A stretch of 17,544 nt of DNA from Bacteroidota bacterium (GTDB taxonomy: Bacteria > Bacteroidota > Bacteroidia > Chitinophagales > Chitinophagaceae): assembly GCA_023436685.1 (NCBI GenBank), contig JAEZIL010000342.1, forward strand, positions 1-17,544, in the 5' to 3' direction. Under the pieces are notes generated by a model. It was given only the letters and a program-made list of their open reading frames with translations. It ran no database searches and was not told the DNA's origin. Within the stretch, counting starts at the first letter, position 1; each line of letters starts with the position of its first letter. This document shows, one piece after another, positions 1-8,135 of the stretch. The translations under genes were made by a program, and so were the position numbers.

Positions 1-399
1 ATGCAGAAGAATTAGAAAACCGCTGTATACCAGGAAGGGCATCCACCCCATGTTTTTAACTGATGGTGATTGACGGGCATATTCCGACAGGTTTTTAGGT
101 AGCAGCGCATTTAATACATTGGTGCGCAGGTATGCAATAAATACAGTAGCGCAGGCATGTATACCGGCAGTATTCATGAAAGTATCAACCGTAAGGCCGG
201 TGAAGAAACCTAAGATCAAAAGCAGCCATACCGGGGTTTCGAAAGGCAGTAGCAATATAATGAGCGGGTATACATAAGGGATAAATACAGGAAAACCCGC
301 AGGCTGCGACCACCAACGTAGCGTTATCTTATTTAAAATAAGCACCTGTATCATGATGATAAGGCAGAAGCGAAGAAAGTTTTTCAGGTATATACTCAT
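1..399 (-). CDS. mreD: Rod shape-determining membrane protein MreD (partial, 3' end beyond window)
   Basis: Reading the minus strand from the ATG at 399-397 gives 133 codons with no stop up to the window edge, so the C-terminus is missing. The product begins MSIYLKNFLRFCLIIMIQVL and is very hydrophobic. Helices can be seen at about residues 11-25, 42-55, 57-72 and 78-92, as expected for MreD, a small (about 160-170 aa) inner-membrane partner of MreC in the elongasome that guides side-wall peptidoglycan synthesis. Sequence identity alone is weak, because MreD is a poorly conserved family. The assignment rests on the topology plus its place directly after mreB and mreC. Its ATG shares one base with the mreC stop codon (TAATG arrangement), which suggests translational coupling. 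Genes for PBP2 and RodA commonly follow in this phylum but lie outside the window. Confidence 0.85.
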   Translation of the reverse strand, partial: MSIYLKNFLRFCLIIMIQVLILNKITLRWWSQPAGFPVFIPYVYPLIILLLPFETPVWLLLILGFFTGLTVDTFMNTAGIHACATVFIAYLRTNVLNALLPKNLSEYARQSPSVKNMGWMPFLVYSGFLILLH

Positions 400-1253
400 T
401 ATTTAGCTTTTACAGAGTCTTCTAATTGAGTACGTTCAGGTAAAAATTTATTTTCAACTACATATACATATTGCAGGTTGCGGAAATTGGTTGCGGTAAG
501 CAAATGTAAAATTTGCATTCCCGTTTTCTTTATCAGTTCAATTTTGTATACACGGCCTATCAGTACATCCGTAGGGAAAAATGAATAGCTGGTTGTGAAA
601 ACAGAATCGCCTTTATGTACTTTTATTTGTTGCGGAACATCTTTCATCAACAACTCATCCGGCCTGCCACCGTCCCAACTTACATAACCAATAGTGCCAT
701 CTTTTAATTTGGCGCTTACCTGTTGTTTTACACTAAGTACAGAAATAGCACTGGCAAAATGCTTAGACACATGTACTACCCTGCCAACCACACCTGTGCC
801 CGAAACAACGGCCATATTCTTTTTAATACCATCGGCGCTACCACGGTTTATGGTGATATAATTGTTAGCAGAGCTGATGGAATTGTTTACCACACGCGCT
901 GAACGATACAGATATTCTGCATACTGAATAACATGCTTATTGGTATCGGGAGAAAGTATTGGTTTTGTTACTGCGCTATCTGATAAAGTATCGAAGCTAT
1001 TGTGTTGAGCAAGTTGTAGGCGTAAACGGCTGTTCTCATTTATCAGGCTGTCGTTCATCCGTTTAAGGCCAAAATAATACACAACATCATTTTGCTTTTT
1101 ATAGAGTAAGCCAATTACAGAATTGGCAGAGCTCATTATATCATTACCCTGCAACATATTGGTACGCGCAATAAGTATAATGCATACTATTTCTAACCCC
1201 AAAAAAAGTATAAGGTTGAAAAAGCGTCGTATAAACAGTATGAAATTGCGCAC
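399..1253 (-). CDS. mreC: Rod shape-determining protein MreC
   Basis: This 284-aa protein is a normal length for MreC, the bitopic scaffold that links cytoplasmic MreB filaments to periplasmic peptidoglycan synthases. It has a short basic cytoplasmic N-terminus (MRNFILFIRR), one membrane helix at about residues 11-30, a short helical or coiled-coil segment around 58-85, and then the beta-rich periplasmic domain from about residue 115. Family-typical patches are the NNYITINRGSADGI segment near 127-140, the SGTGVVGRVV segment near 149-158 and DVLIGRVYKI near 231-240. It lies 40 bp after mreB on the same strand and overlaps mreD by one base, so the three genes are probably one transcript. Confidence 0.96.
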   Translation of the reverse strand: MRNFILFIRRFFNLILFLGLEIVCIILIARTNMLQGNDIMSSANSVIGLLYKKQNDVVYYFGLKRMNDSLINENSRLRLQLAQHNSFDTLSDSAVTKPILSPDTNKHVIQYAEYLYRSARVVNNSISSANNYITINRGSADGIKKNMAVVSGTGVVGRVVHVSKHFASAISVLSVKQQVSAKLKDGTIGYVSWDGGRPDELLMKDVPQQIKVHKGDSVFTTSYSFFPTDVLIGRVYKIELIKKTGMQILHLLTATNFRNLQYVYVVENKFLPERTQLEDSVKAK

Positions 1254-1293
1254 CTGTTACAGAGGTAATATTTTATATCGAACAACAACTAGA

Positions 1294-2316
1294 CTACTTC
1301 ATCAGGAAAGGCATCTTAGCAACATTCTTCAATGCCATGCCTGTACCACGTACTACGGCACGCAGCGGATCTTCGGCTACCTGTACCGGTAATTTTATTT
1401 TGTGCGATATCCTTTTATCAAGGCCACGTAGCAATGCACCACCACCTGTTAAGTATAACCCACGGCGGTATATATCGGCAGCCAACTCAGGCGGAGTACT
1501 TTCTAAAGCCTTTAAAATTGCCTCTTCTATTTTAAAAATAGATTTATCAAGTGCTTCTGCAACTTCCTGGTACGATACCATGATTTGTTTAGGTATACCG
1601 GTTACCAGGTCGCGTCCATTTACAGCGATATCATCGGGGGGATTGTCAAGATCTTTCAATGCCGAACCTACGTGTATCTTAATTTGTTCTGCAGTACGCT
1701 CTCCTATCATTAAACTGTGATAGCGGCGCATTGTCTCCATAATATCTGCAGTAAATTCATCGCCGGCTATGCGTATAGACTGGTCGCAAACAATACCAGC
1801 AAGTGCAATAACAGAAATGCCTGTAGTACCACCACCTATATCTATAATCATATTGCCGGTAGGCTCTTCTACATCGATACCTATACCAAGTGCAGCGGCC
1901 ATAGGTTCGTGTATCATATACACTTCTTTAGCGCCGGCTTGTTCTGCCGAATCGCGTACGGCACGCTTCTCTACCTCTGTAATGCTTGACGGTATACAAA
2001 TAACCATTCTCCAGCTAGGAGGGAAAAGCGGTTTTTTAGGATAAACTAATTTGATCATTTCGCGCAGCATACCTTCGGCTGCGTTAAAGTCTGCAATCAC
2101 ACCGTCTTTCAGCGGGCGTATAGTTTTAAGATTTTCGTGTGTTTTTTCATGCATCATCATTGCTTTTTTACCAACCGCTACTATTTTATTAGTAGTGCGG
2201 TCGATAGCAACAATTGATGGCTCATCAACAACAACTTGTTCATTATGAATAATAAGGGTATTTGCCGTACCCAAATCAATAGCAATCTCTTGTGTCAAAA
2301 AATTGAACAATCCCAT
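1294..2316 (-). CDS. mreB: Cell shape-determining actin-like protein MreB
   Basis: This is bacterial actin, 340 aa, full length for MreB (about 335-347 aa). It polymerises under the inner membrane and orients the wall-elongation machinery. The actin-fold nucleotide motifs are visible: phosphate-1 IAIDLGTANT at 11-20, phosphate-2 IIDIGGGTTG at 157-166, the HEPMAAALG loop at 136-144 with the Glu expected to activate water for ATP hydrolysis (E137), and the adenosine-binding YLTGGGALLRG segment near the C-terminus. The N-terminus MGLFNFLTQE is typical and supports the ATG at 2316. It is the first gene of the mreBCD operon, transcribed divergently from carB. Confidence 0.98.
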   Translation of the reverse strand: MGLFNFLTQEIAIDLGTANTLIIHNEQVVVDEPSIVAIDRTTNKIVAVGKKAMMMHEKTHENLKTIRPLKDGVIADFNAAEGMLREMIKLVYPKKPLFPPSWRMVICIPSSITEVEKRAVRDSAEQAGAKEVYMIHEPMAAALGIGIDVEEPTGNMIIDIGGGTTGISVIALAGIVCDQSIRIAGDEFTADIMETMRRYHSLMIGERTAEQIKIHVGSALKDLDNPPDDIAVNGRDLVTGIPKQIMVSYQEVAEALDKSIFKIEEAILKALESTPPELAADIYRRGLYLTGGGALLRGLDKRISHKIKLPVQVAEDPLRAVVRGTGMALKNVAKMPFLMK

Positions 2317-2357
2317 ACGTATATTAGTAAAATCGGTGTTTTTTGGAAAAATAATGG

Positions 2358-2365
2358 CAAAGTTG
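2358..2365 (-). promoter_or_regulatory. Possible mreB -7 element (weak)
   Basis: On the minus strand, CAACTTTG lies 42 bp upstream of the mreB start and differs from the Bacteroidota -7 consensus TAnnTTTG at one base. A second weak candidate is TATCTTTA at 2421-2428, with a TTTG at 2450-2453 spaced 21 bp from it. The sequence does not decide between them. If the distal one is used, the terminator-like hairpin at 2379-2407 would lie in the mreB leader. Confidence 0.25.
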
Positions 2366-2378
2366 ATAAAAAAACAGG

Positions 2379-2407
2379 CCGATTTTGTATCAAAAGCGGA
2401 TTTTTTT
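2379..2407. terminator. Terminator-like hairpin in the mreB/carB divergent region
   Basis: CCGATTTTG (2379-2387) pairs with CAAAAGCGG (2391-2399) across a 3-nt loop, with one mismatch. On the plus strand it is followed by a 7-T run (2401-2407). On the minus strand it is followed, a few bases later, by another 7-T run (complement of 2367-2374). It can therefore look like an intrinsic terminator in both directions. No plus-strand gene precedes it. It may insulate mreB from antisense transcription, act in the mreB leader, or be chance in AT-rich DNA. Confidence 0.4.
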
Positions 2408-2645
2408 CAGCTAAGCGAGGTAAAGATAAAACTAATTATTTGCCAAAATCAAACACACCTGCTTTAACTCTTATAATATGTTTTGAAGAGGTTAAATAAC
2501 TTATAATCAATGTTTAAGAAAAGGTTAAATTTCATATAGCCCTAAAGTTGCTATATATTGAAAATATGCATGTTTAATTTCATTAAGTGTGAAAAAAGCA
2601 GGAATAAGATTAATATAAACATGTTCAGAATCATCCATTTTTTTC

Positions 2646-2653
2646 TACTTTTG
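2646..2653 (+). promoter_or_regulatory. carB promoter, Bacteroidota -7 element
   Basis: TACTTTTG is an exact match to the Bacteroidota housekeeping -7 consensus TAnnTTTG. The -33 region is weak; the nearest candidate is TGTTC at 2622-2626. The expected transcription start is about 2658-2660, which gives a leader of about 90 nt before the carB ATG. Confidence 0.75.
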
Positions 2654-2657
2654 CACC

Positions 2658-2719
2658 TCGGGCGTTGAGCCCGATTTTTATATCTGCTCATCGCGCCCAC
2701 GGGGTACTTTCCCGTTTTT
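2658..2719 (+). promoter_or_regulatory. Structured carB 5' leader with two terminator-like hairpins (candidate attenuator)
   Basis: Hairpin 1: TCGGGC (2658-2663) and GCCCGA (2669-2674) around a 5-nt loop, followed by TTTTT (2675-2679). Hairpin 2: ACGGG (2699-2703) and CCCGT (2711-2715) around a 7-nt loop, followed directly by T residues up to 2719. A third pairing competes with hairpin 1: GGGCG (2660-2664) with CGCCC (2694-2698), plus TGAGC (2666-2670) with GCTCA (2686-2690). Mutually exclusive stems ahead of a pyrimidine gene are what a transcription-attenuation leader looks like. No leader peptide or known riboswitch core is recognised, and the regulatory role is inference. Hairpin 1 sits almost at the predicted 5' end, so it could instead be an mRNA-stabilising cap. 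Confidence 0.45.
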
Positions 2720-2747
2720 CTTAAGAAATAGATTGTAGAAAATATAT

Positions 2748-5603
2748 ATGCCGCGCGACAATTCCATTAAAAGTGTACTTATTATCGGTTCTGGGCCCAT
2801 TATCATAGGTCAGGCCTGCGAGTTTGATTATTCCGGATCTCAAGCTGCCCGCAGCTTGCGAGAAGAAGGAATTGAAGTAATACTGATCAACTCTAACCCC
2901 GCAACGATCATGACAGATCCGATTGTGGCCGATAAAGTGTATTTGCTACCCCTTACTGTAGAGAGTATAGAGCAAATATTGGATGAGAATAATATAGACG
3001 CTGTATTGCCTACCATGGGAGGGCAAACTGCGTTGAACCTTGCTAAAGAAGCTGAGGAGCTGGGGGTATGGGAAAAATATAATGTAAGGCTGATAGGGGT
3101 AGATATAAAGGCTATAGATAAAGCGGAAGACCGTGAATTATTCAGGCAATGGATGATTGAGCTTGGTGTACCGGTAGCTACAGCAAAAACTGCTAACTCT
3201 TTGTTAGAAGGTAAAGAATATGCACAGGAAATAGGTTTACCAATAGTAATACGTCCCTCATTTACTCTTGGAGGTACCGGAGGAGGCTTTGTGATGCACA
3301 AAGAAGAGCTGGATGCGGCTCTTGAGCGCGGCTTAACGGCATCGCCCATGCACGAAGTATTGGTAGAACAAGCTGTACTAGGCTGGAAAGAGTTTGAATT
3401 GGAGCTACTGAGGGATATGAATGATAATGTAGTTATCATTTGCACAGTAGAGAACTTTGACCCAATGGGCATACATACAGGTGATAGTATTACTGTAGCA
3501 CCTGCGATGACACTAAGTGATACAGCGTTTCAATTAATGCGCAATACTGCTATCATGATGATGCGCGACCTGGGCAATTTTGCCGGTGGCTGTAACGTGC
3601 AGTTTGCACTGAATCCTGAAACAGAAGAAATAATAGCCATAGAAATAAATCCACGTGTGAGCCGTTCTTCGGCACTGGCATCTAAAGCAACAGGTTATCC
3701 GATTGCTAAGATAGCTGCTAAACTGGCCATTGGTTACTCGCTGGATGAACTGAAGAACCAGATTACGCAAACTACATCAGCATACTTCGAGCCGGCGCTT
3801 GACTATGTAATAGTAAAAATGCCACGCTGGAACTTTGATAAGTTTAAAGGGGCAGACGATACACTGGGCCTGCAAATGAAATCGGTGGGTGAAGTAATGG
3901 CTATAGGGCGCAGTTTTCCTGAAGCACTGCAGAAAGCCTGCCAGAGTTTAGAGAATAACGCGACAGGATTAAGCTCTATCAGCAGCACTAAAGTAAGGGC
4001 AGAAGAGCTGCTTGAGTCGCTAAAGCGGCCTACGTGGGATAGGATATTTAAAATAAAAGAAGCGCTTGCTTCAGGAGTATCTATTAAAACCCTGCGTGAG
4101 ATAACGCATATAGACCGCTGGTTCTTATATCAGATTCAAGACATAGTAAACCTTGAAAACAAGATAAAAGAATATAAGCACCTGGAAAAATTGCCTGATG
4201 ACTTATTATCGGAAGCAAAGCAAATGGGCTTTAGCGATGAACAAATTGCAGACTGCATAAAAGATTGTACGGCAGAAGAGGTATATGAGCACCGAAAAAA
4301 ATTAGGCATAAAGCGCGCTTACAAAATGGTGGATACATGTAGTGCCGAATTCGAAGCAAAAACACCATATTACTATAGCACTTTTGAGCCTACATCTTAC
4401 GAGAGAGCGACAAAAGCTGAGTTGACATTTAATGAAAGCCGGCTTTCTGATAGAAAGAAAATAATAGTTCTGGGTTCTGGGCCCAATCGAATAGGACAAG
4501 GCATTGAATTTGACTATTGCTGTACCCATGGCCTGATGGCTATACGTGAAGCGGGCTATGAATCGATAATGGTGAATTGCAACCCTGAGACTGTATCTAC
4601 CGATTTTGATATAGCAGATAAGCTCTACTTTGAACCTGTATATTGGGAGCATCTTTGGGAGATTATTGAACATGAAAAGCCCTATGGTGTTATAGTGCAG
4701 CTTGGTGGGCAAACAGCACTTAAACTAGCTAAACGCCTGCATGAAAAAGGAATTAGGCTGATAGGTACATCGTTTGACGATATGGATATAGCAGAAGACC
4801 GTGGCCGCTTCAGCGATCTGTTGAAAGAGATAGGTATTCCTTATCCAAATTACGGTACAGCTTATACTACTGATGAAGCAATAGATGTAGCAAACGAAGT
4901 GGGCTATCCTGTATTGGTACGCCCATCTTATGTACTGGGTGGGCAGCGTATGCGCATCGTTATCAATGATGAAGAACTGGAGAAAAGTGTATTGAGCCTG
5001 CTGAAACACTTACCGGGGAATAAAATACTTATTGACCATTTTCTGGACAGATGCCAGGAAGCAGAGGTAGATGCGATATGCGATGGTGAAGATGTGCATA
5101 TAATGGGTATTATGGAGCATATTGAACCAGCAGGTATCCATAGTGGCGATAGCCATGCAGTATTGCCGGCATTTAACCTGGGGCAAATGGTAATAGATGA
5201 AATGGCAGACTATGCTAAAAAAATAGCATTGAGGTTAAATATAAAAGGGCTGATAAATATACAGTTTGCTATAAAAGATGGTAAAGTATATGTAATAGAA
5301 GCCAACCCACGTGCTAGCCGTACCACGCCATTCATTGCAAAAGCTTACGGTATTCCATACCTAAACATTGCGACGCAGGTAATGATGGGTGAGAAAAAAC
5401 TGAAAGACTTTAAAGTAGAGAAAAATTTGAAAGGCTTTGCGGTGAAGGAACCAGTATTTAGCTTCAACAAATTCCCGAATGTGAATAAGGAATTAGGCCC
5501 TGAAATGAAAAGCACTGGAGAAGCAATAAGGTTTATAAAAGATCTCAGAGATCCTTGGTTTAGACAACTTTATAAAGAAAGAAGCATGCACCTTAGTAAA
5601 TAA
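2748..5603 (+). CDS. carB: Carbamoyl-phosphate synthase large subunit, without the C-terminal allosteric domain
   Basis: CarB uses ammonia from the glutaminase subunit CarA, bicarbonate and two ATP to make carbamoyl phosphate for pyrimidine and arginine synthesis. Both homologous synthetase halves are present. The first (about 1-400) contains [20 protein letters not shown], the [11 protein letters not shown] loop, [12 protein letters not shown] and [20 protein letters not shown]. An oligomerisation-type linker follows (about 400-565, including [11 protein letters not shown]). The second half (about 570-930) contains [40 protein letters not shown] and [12 protein letters not shown]. The protein is 951 aa against about 1073 in E. 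coli. It ends soon after the [20 protein letters not shown] segment, so the roughly 130-residue MGS-like domain that binds UMP, IMP and ornithine in E. coli is absent. A clean stop and terminator follow, so this looks like the native form. No carA is adjacent. The leader hairpins suggest transcriptional control. Confidence 0.97.
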   Translation: MPRDNSIKSVLIIGSGPIIIGQACEFDYSGSQAARSLREEGIEVILINSNPATIMTDPIVADKVYLLPLTVESIEQILDENNIDAVLPTMGGQTALNLAKEAEELGVWEKYNVRLIGVDIKAIDKAEDRELFRQWMIELGVPVATAKTANSLLEGKEYAQEIGLPIVIRPSFTLGGTGGGFVMHKEELDAALERGLTASPMHEVLVEQAVLGWKEFELELLRDMNDNVVIICTVENFDPMGIHTGDSITVAPAMTLSDTAFQLMRNTAIMMMRDLGNFAGGCNVQFALNPETEEIIAIEINPRVSRSSALASKATGYPIAKIAAKLAIGYSLDELKNQITQTTSAYFEPALDYVIVKMPRWNFDKFKGADDTLGLQMKSVGEVMAIGRSFPEALQKACQSLENNATGLSSISSTKVRAEELLESLKRPTWDRIFKIKEALASGVSIKTLREITHIDRWFLYQIQDIVNLENKIKEYKHLEKLPDDLLSEAKQMGFSDEQIADCIKDCTAEEVYEHRKKLGIKRAYKMVDTCSAEFEAKTPYYYSTFEPTSYERATKAELTFNESRLSDRKKIIVLGSGPNRIGQGIEFDYCCTHGLMAIREAGYESIMVNCNPETVSTDFDIADKLYFEPVYWEHLWEIIEHEKPYGVIVQLGGQTALKLAKRLHEKGIRLIGTSFDDMDIAEDRGRFSDLLKEIGIPYPNYGTAYTTDEAIDVANEVGYPVLVRPSYVLGGQRMRIVINDEELEKSVLSLLKHLPGNKILIDHFLDRCQEAEVDAICDGEDVHIMGIMEHIEPAGIHSGDSHAVLPAFNLGQMVIDEMADYAKKIALRLNIKGLINIQFAIKDGKVYVIEANPRASRTTPFIAKAYGIPYLNIATQVMMGEKKLKDFKVEKNLKGFAVKEPVFSFNKFPNVNKELGPEMKSTGEAIRFIKDLRDPWFRQLYKERSMHLSK

Positions 5604-5606
5604 CTG

Positions 5607-5629
5607 AACGCCCGTAAGGGCGTTTTTTT
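5607..5629 (+). terminator. Intrinsic terminator after carB
   Basis: A perfect 7-bp stem AACGCCC/GGGCGTT (5607-5613 and 5618-5624) with a GTAA tetraloop is followed by an uninterrupted T run to 5629. It starts 3 bp after the carB stop codon and separates carB from the receptor promoter 56 bp further on. Confidence 0.93.
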
Positions 5630-5684
5630 ATATGTGTCATAATTAGTTTTCTATTTACATGAAGTTTGGGACATACACCTCCAA

Positions 5685-5692
5685 TATCTTTG
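5685..5692 (+). promoter_or_regulatory. Receptor gene promoter, Bacteroidota -7 element
   Basis: TATCTTTG matches TAnnTTTG exactly. A TTTG at 5665-5668 may serve as the -33 element, although the 16-bp spacing is shorter than usual. Transcription should start near 5698, so the leader is only about 15 nt. This excludes the upstream in-frame ATG at 5659 as the translation start and leaves no room for a cobalamin or other riboswitch. Confidence 0.75.
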
Positions 5693-5712
5693 CGCCCGCT
5701 AATCACACCTCT

Positions 5713-7569
5713 ATGAAAAAGCTACTAATTTTTAGTTGTGCAGCAATTTGTGTTATGCCGCTAAAGGCACAAACGGTTAATGCACTCGATTCGGTTATCA
5801 TAAAACAAAACCGTTTCCAACTGGCATTGACCAAACAAAACAAGAACATACAAATTATCACTGCAAAAGAAATAAGTGCGTTGCCTGTACGATCGGTAAA
5901 CGAAGTGCTGGCATATGCTGCGGGCGTTGACCTGAGGCAGCGGGGCCCGGTAGGCACACAAAGCGATATAGGACTAGACGGAGGAACTTTTGACCAAACC
6001 CTGATATTGATCAATGGGGTTAAAATGTCGGACCCTCAAACAGGTCACCACCTGATGAACCTGCCGATACCATTATCATCTATCGACCATATAGAAATAC
6101 TGCGTGGCCCAGCTGCATACATCTATGGCGTTAATTCCTTGGCCGGGGCTATAAACATTGTTACTAAAGTGCCCAAGGAAAATGAAGTAAGCGCACAGGC
6201 ATATGCAGGTTCCAGCTTTAAAACAGATACTACAACCGGCGATACTTATCATGGCTGGGGTGTGCAGGCATCGGCTAGCCTTGGTAACGAAAAGCAATCG
6301 AACATACTCTCGTTTGCGCATGATGAAGGTAACGGCTACCGCCACAATACAGCATATAACGCATACCGTGTGTATTACCAGAATAAGACCATCATTAATA
6401 GTAAAAACGAACTGGATGCAATGGGTGGCTAAGAATACAATACCTTTGGCGCTAACGGCTACTATAGTGCACCTGGCGATAAAGAATCGAAAGAAACTAC
6501 GCAAACAGCGTTGGGTAGCCTACGGTACACCTATCGCCCCAGGAAGAACTTTTCTATAAGTCCTAGGGTTAGCTACCGCTACAACAACGATGACTACATA
6601 TATGTGAAAAGCAAGCCGGAGCTATACCACAACATACATGAAACAAATGTGCTGACAGGTGAGATACAATCAGTACTAAGCACTAAGAAAGGACATATAG
6701 GTGCGGGTGTAGAGCTACGCAATGAACAAATAAAGAGTACTAACCTTGGCGACCGCCAAAGGAATAACCTGGGTATATACGGAGAATACAAGCACGACTT
6801 TAACGATAAGCTGAATGCAGGCATAGGCTTGTATGCCAACTACAACAGCGATTACGATTGGCAACTGTTTCCCGGTGTGGATGTGGGCTACGTCATAGAT
6901 AAAAAATGGAAAGTATATGCATCGGCAACAAGAGGCCAGCGCCTGCCAACGTATACCGACCTATACTATAAAGGGCCAACCAATATAGGTAACGACCAAC
7001 TGAAACCCGAAGTAGCCAGCTATGCAGAAGGTGGGGTAAAATATTCGGACAGAAACTTTTACGCACAAGCCAATTACTTCTATAAATATGTAACAGACTT
7101 TATTGACTGGGTACGTGTAAACGCTACAGACCCATGGCAACCACAAAATTACCAATCGGTAACTACAAGCGGTATTACCATGATTGTTGCTTACGATCTG
7201 AACGTTTCAAACGATTTCCTATCGAAGATTGGCCTGAACTATACTTATTTGGATCCCACCATTAAAACACCGGGCAATGAAACATCGAAGTACATCATAG
7301 ATGCACTAAAGCACCAGGCAACAGGGAGCTTACGTAATGTGTTCTTTAACAAAATAAATCTAAATATAACAGGCAGATACTTGTATCGTATTAGTGCTAA
7401 CGATTACACCCTTATTGACTTGCGCCTGGGATATCAATGGAAAGATTTTATGGTATATACTGATCTGAATAATATCTTCGATACACAGTATAAAGAAATA
7501 GGGAGTGTGCCTATGCCAGGACGTTGGTATACGTTTGGGGTTAAATTTAATAAGCCGTTATCCCGATAG
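5713..7569 (+). pseudogene. TonB-dependent outer-membrane receptor (BtuB-like) interrupted by an in-frame TAA
   Basis: This encodes a 22-strand TonB-dependent receptor that would import a scarce ligand across the outer membrane; the ligand is unknown. The start is the ATG at 5713, which gives a clean signal peptide (MKKLLIFSCAAICVMPLKAQ) 21 nt after the promoter. The plug domain (about residues 20-160) contains LPVRSVNEVLAYAAGVDLRQ, DGGTFDQTLILINGVKMSDP and the hallmark IEILRGPAAYIYG...LAGAINIVTK. A TAA codon at 6430-6432 ends translation after residue 239. The same frame then continues without a break (EYNTFGANGYYSAPGDKESK) through the rest of the barrel to the stop at 7567-7569. The ending has the family signature DLNNIFDTQYKEIG and PMPGRWYTFGVKF. 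Total length without the stop is about 618 residues, normal for this class. The lack of any other lesion points to a very recent nonsense mutation (for example from a Tyr codon), a sequencing error, or stop readthrough. The TTG-initiated piece from 6511 is not an independent gene. Confidence 0.85.
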
Positions 7570-7581
7570 GCGTAAACGGCT
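7553..7581. repeat. Inverted repeat spanning the receptor stop codon
   Basis: AGCCGTT (7553-7559) and AACGGCT (7575-7581) form a perfect 7-bp stem with a 15-nt spacer that contains the receptor's final TAG. No T run follows, so it is not a standard intrinsic terminator. Its right arm ends on the first base of the next gene's -7 element, so an operator role is possible but unproven. Confidence 0.35.
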
Positions 7582-7588
7582 AACTTTG
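7581..7588 (+). promoter_or_regulatory. Candidate thioesterase promoter, Bacteroidota -7 element
   Basis: TAACTTTG is an exact TAnnTTTG match, but no convincing -33 element lies upstream. Transcription would start near 7594-7596, only a few bases before the ATG codons at 7599 and 7605, so the message would be nearly leaderless. Confidence 0.5.
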
Positions 7589-7598
7589 ATAACTAATA

Positions 7599-8120
7599 AT
7601 GAATATGCAAACAAAGACACCGCAGGATACTCATATAATAATGTCGGAATTAGTACTGCCTAATGATACTAACACCCTTGGTAACCTAATGGGCGGCCGC
7701 TTAATGCACTGGATGGATATTGCTGCGGCGATATCGGCTCAGAAACATTGTAACTGTCCGGTGGTAACCGCCTCTGTAGATAATGTATCGTTTAATAACC
7801 CAATAAAGCTGGGGAATCTGCTAACCATTGAGGCGAAGCTGACACGTGCTTTCAATACATCGATGGAAGTATACTTACGCGTGTGGGGAGAAGATATGGC
7901 GGCACAATACAAATATTTGAGCAATGAAGCATACCTGACCTTTGTTGCGCTGGATCCTAATGGCCGCCCGCGCAAGGTACCTGAGATAATCCCTCAAACT
8001 GATGAAGAAAAAAAATACTTTGATGGAGCGCTACGTAGGAGGCAGCTAAGGCTAATACTGGGAGGAAAAATGAAAGCGGCTGATGCAAATGAATTGAAAG
8101 CACTATTTTTTAACGATTAA
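7599..8120 (+). CDS. Hotdog-fold acyl-CoA thioesterase (YciA/BFIT-like)
   Basis: This 173-aa cytoplasmic protein belongs to the acyl-CoA hydrolase branch of the hotdog superfamily, which cleaves acyl-CoA to free acid and CoA. The family signature is clear: NTLGNLMGGRLMHWMD at 25-40, where the Asp in the W-M-D motif (D40) and the upstream Asn (N25) match active-site positions, followed by the central helix and the VTASVDNVSFNNPIKLGN strand region (56-73). The tail after about residue 130 is charged and not part of the core. Two in-frame ATGs (7599 and 7605) are possible starts; the second would give MQTKTPQDTH. It is followed after 15 bp by the M16-like gene, probably in one transcript. Chain-length specificity cannot be read from the sequence. 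Confidence 0.9.
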   Translation: MNMQTKTPQDTHIIMSELVLPNDTNTLGNLMGGRLMHWMDIAAAISAQKHCNCPVVTASVDNVSFNNPIKLGNLLTIEAKLTRAFNTSMEVYLRVWGEDMAAQYKYLSNEAYLTFVALDPNGRPRKVPEIIPQTDEEKKYFDGALRRRQLRLILGGKMKAADANELKALFFND

Positions 8121-8135
8121 GAAGAAAAAGGAACT

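Larger units (their letters stand above)
2317..2747. other. 431-bp divergent intergenic region between mreB and carB
   Basis: No protein-coding gene is supported here. The plus-strand reading frame at 2236-2499 overlaps the mreB start antisense and looks like a chance frame. The region contains the terminator-like hairpin at 2379-2407, weak candidate mreB promoters, an AT-rich stretch from about 2435 to 2640 with no obvious structure, the strong carB -7 element at 2646-2653, and the carB leader hairpins at 2658-2719. Its central ~200 bp show nothing I can name. Confidence 0.7.

Noticed and set aside
1123..2044. Several plus-strand frames antisense to mreC and mreB
   Set aside because: They are shadows of highly conserved coding sequence on the minus strand, without domains, promoters or plausible composition.
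2236..2499. Plus-strand frame of 87 codons in the mreB/carB spacer
   Set aside because: It overlaps the mreB start antisense, has low-complexity Lys-rich content, crosses the terminator-like hairpin, and has no promoter or recognisable family.
2658..2719. Known riboswitch or PyrR-type attenuator ahead of carB
   Set aside because: The leader is short and I cannot see any conserved aptamer core or PyrR-binding loop, so it is reported only as an unnamed candidate regulatory leader.
2840..5009. Minus-strand frames inside carB
   Set aside because: All lie antisense to unambiguous CarB coding sequence and show no recognisable protein features.
5630..5712. Cobalamin riboswitch upstream of the BtuB-like receptor
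   Set aside because: The predicted leader is only about 15 nt and no B12-box or multi-stem structure lies between the carB terminator and the ATG.
6511..7569. A separate 352-residue outer-membrane protein starting at TTG 6511
   Set aside because: It is in the same frame as the upstream receptor and homologous barrel sequence continues without a gap through 6433-6510. There is no start-site or promoter evidence, so it is the second part of the interrupted receptor.
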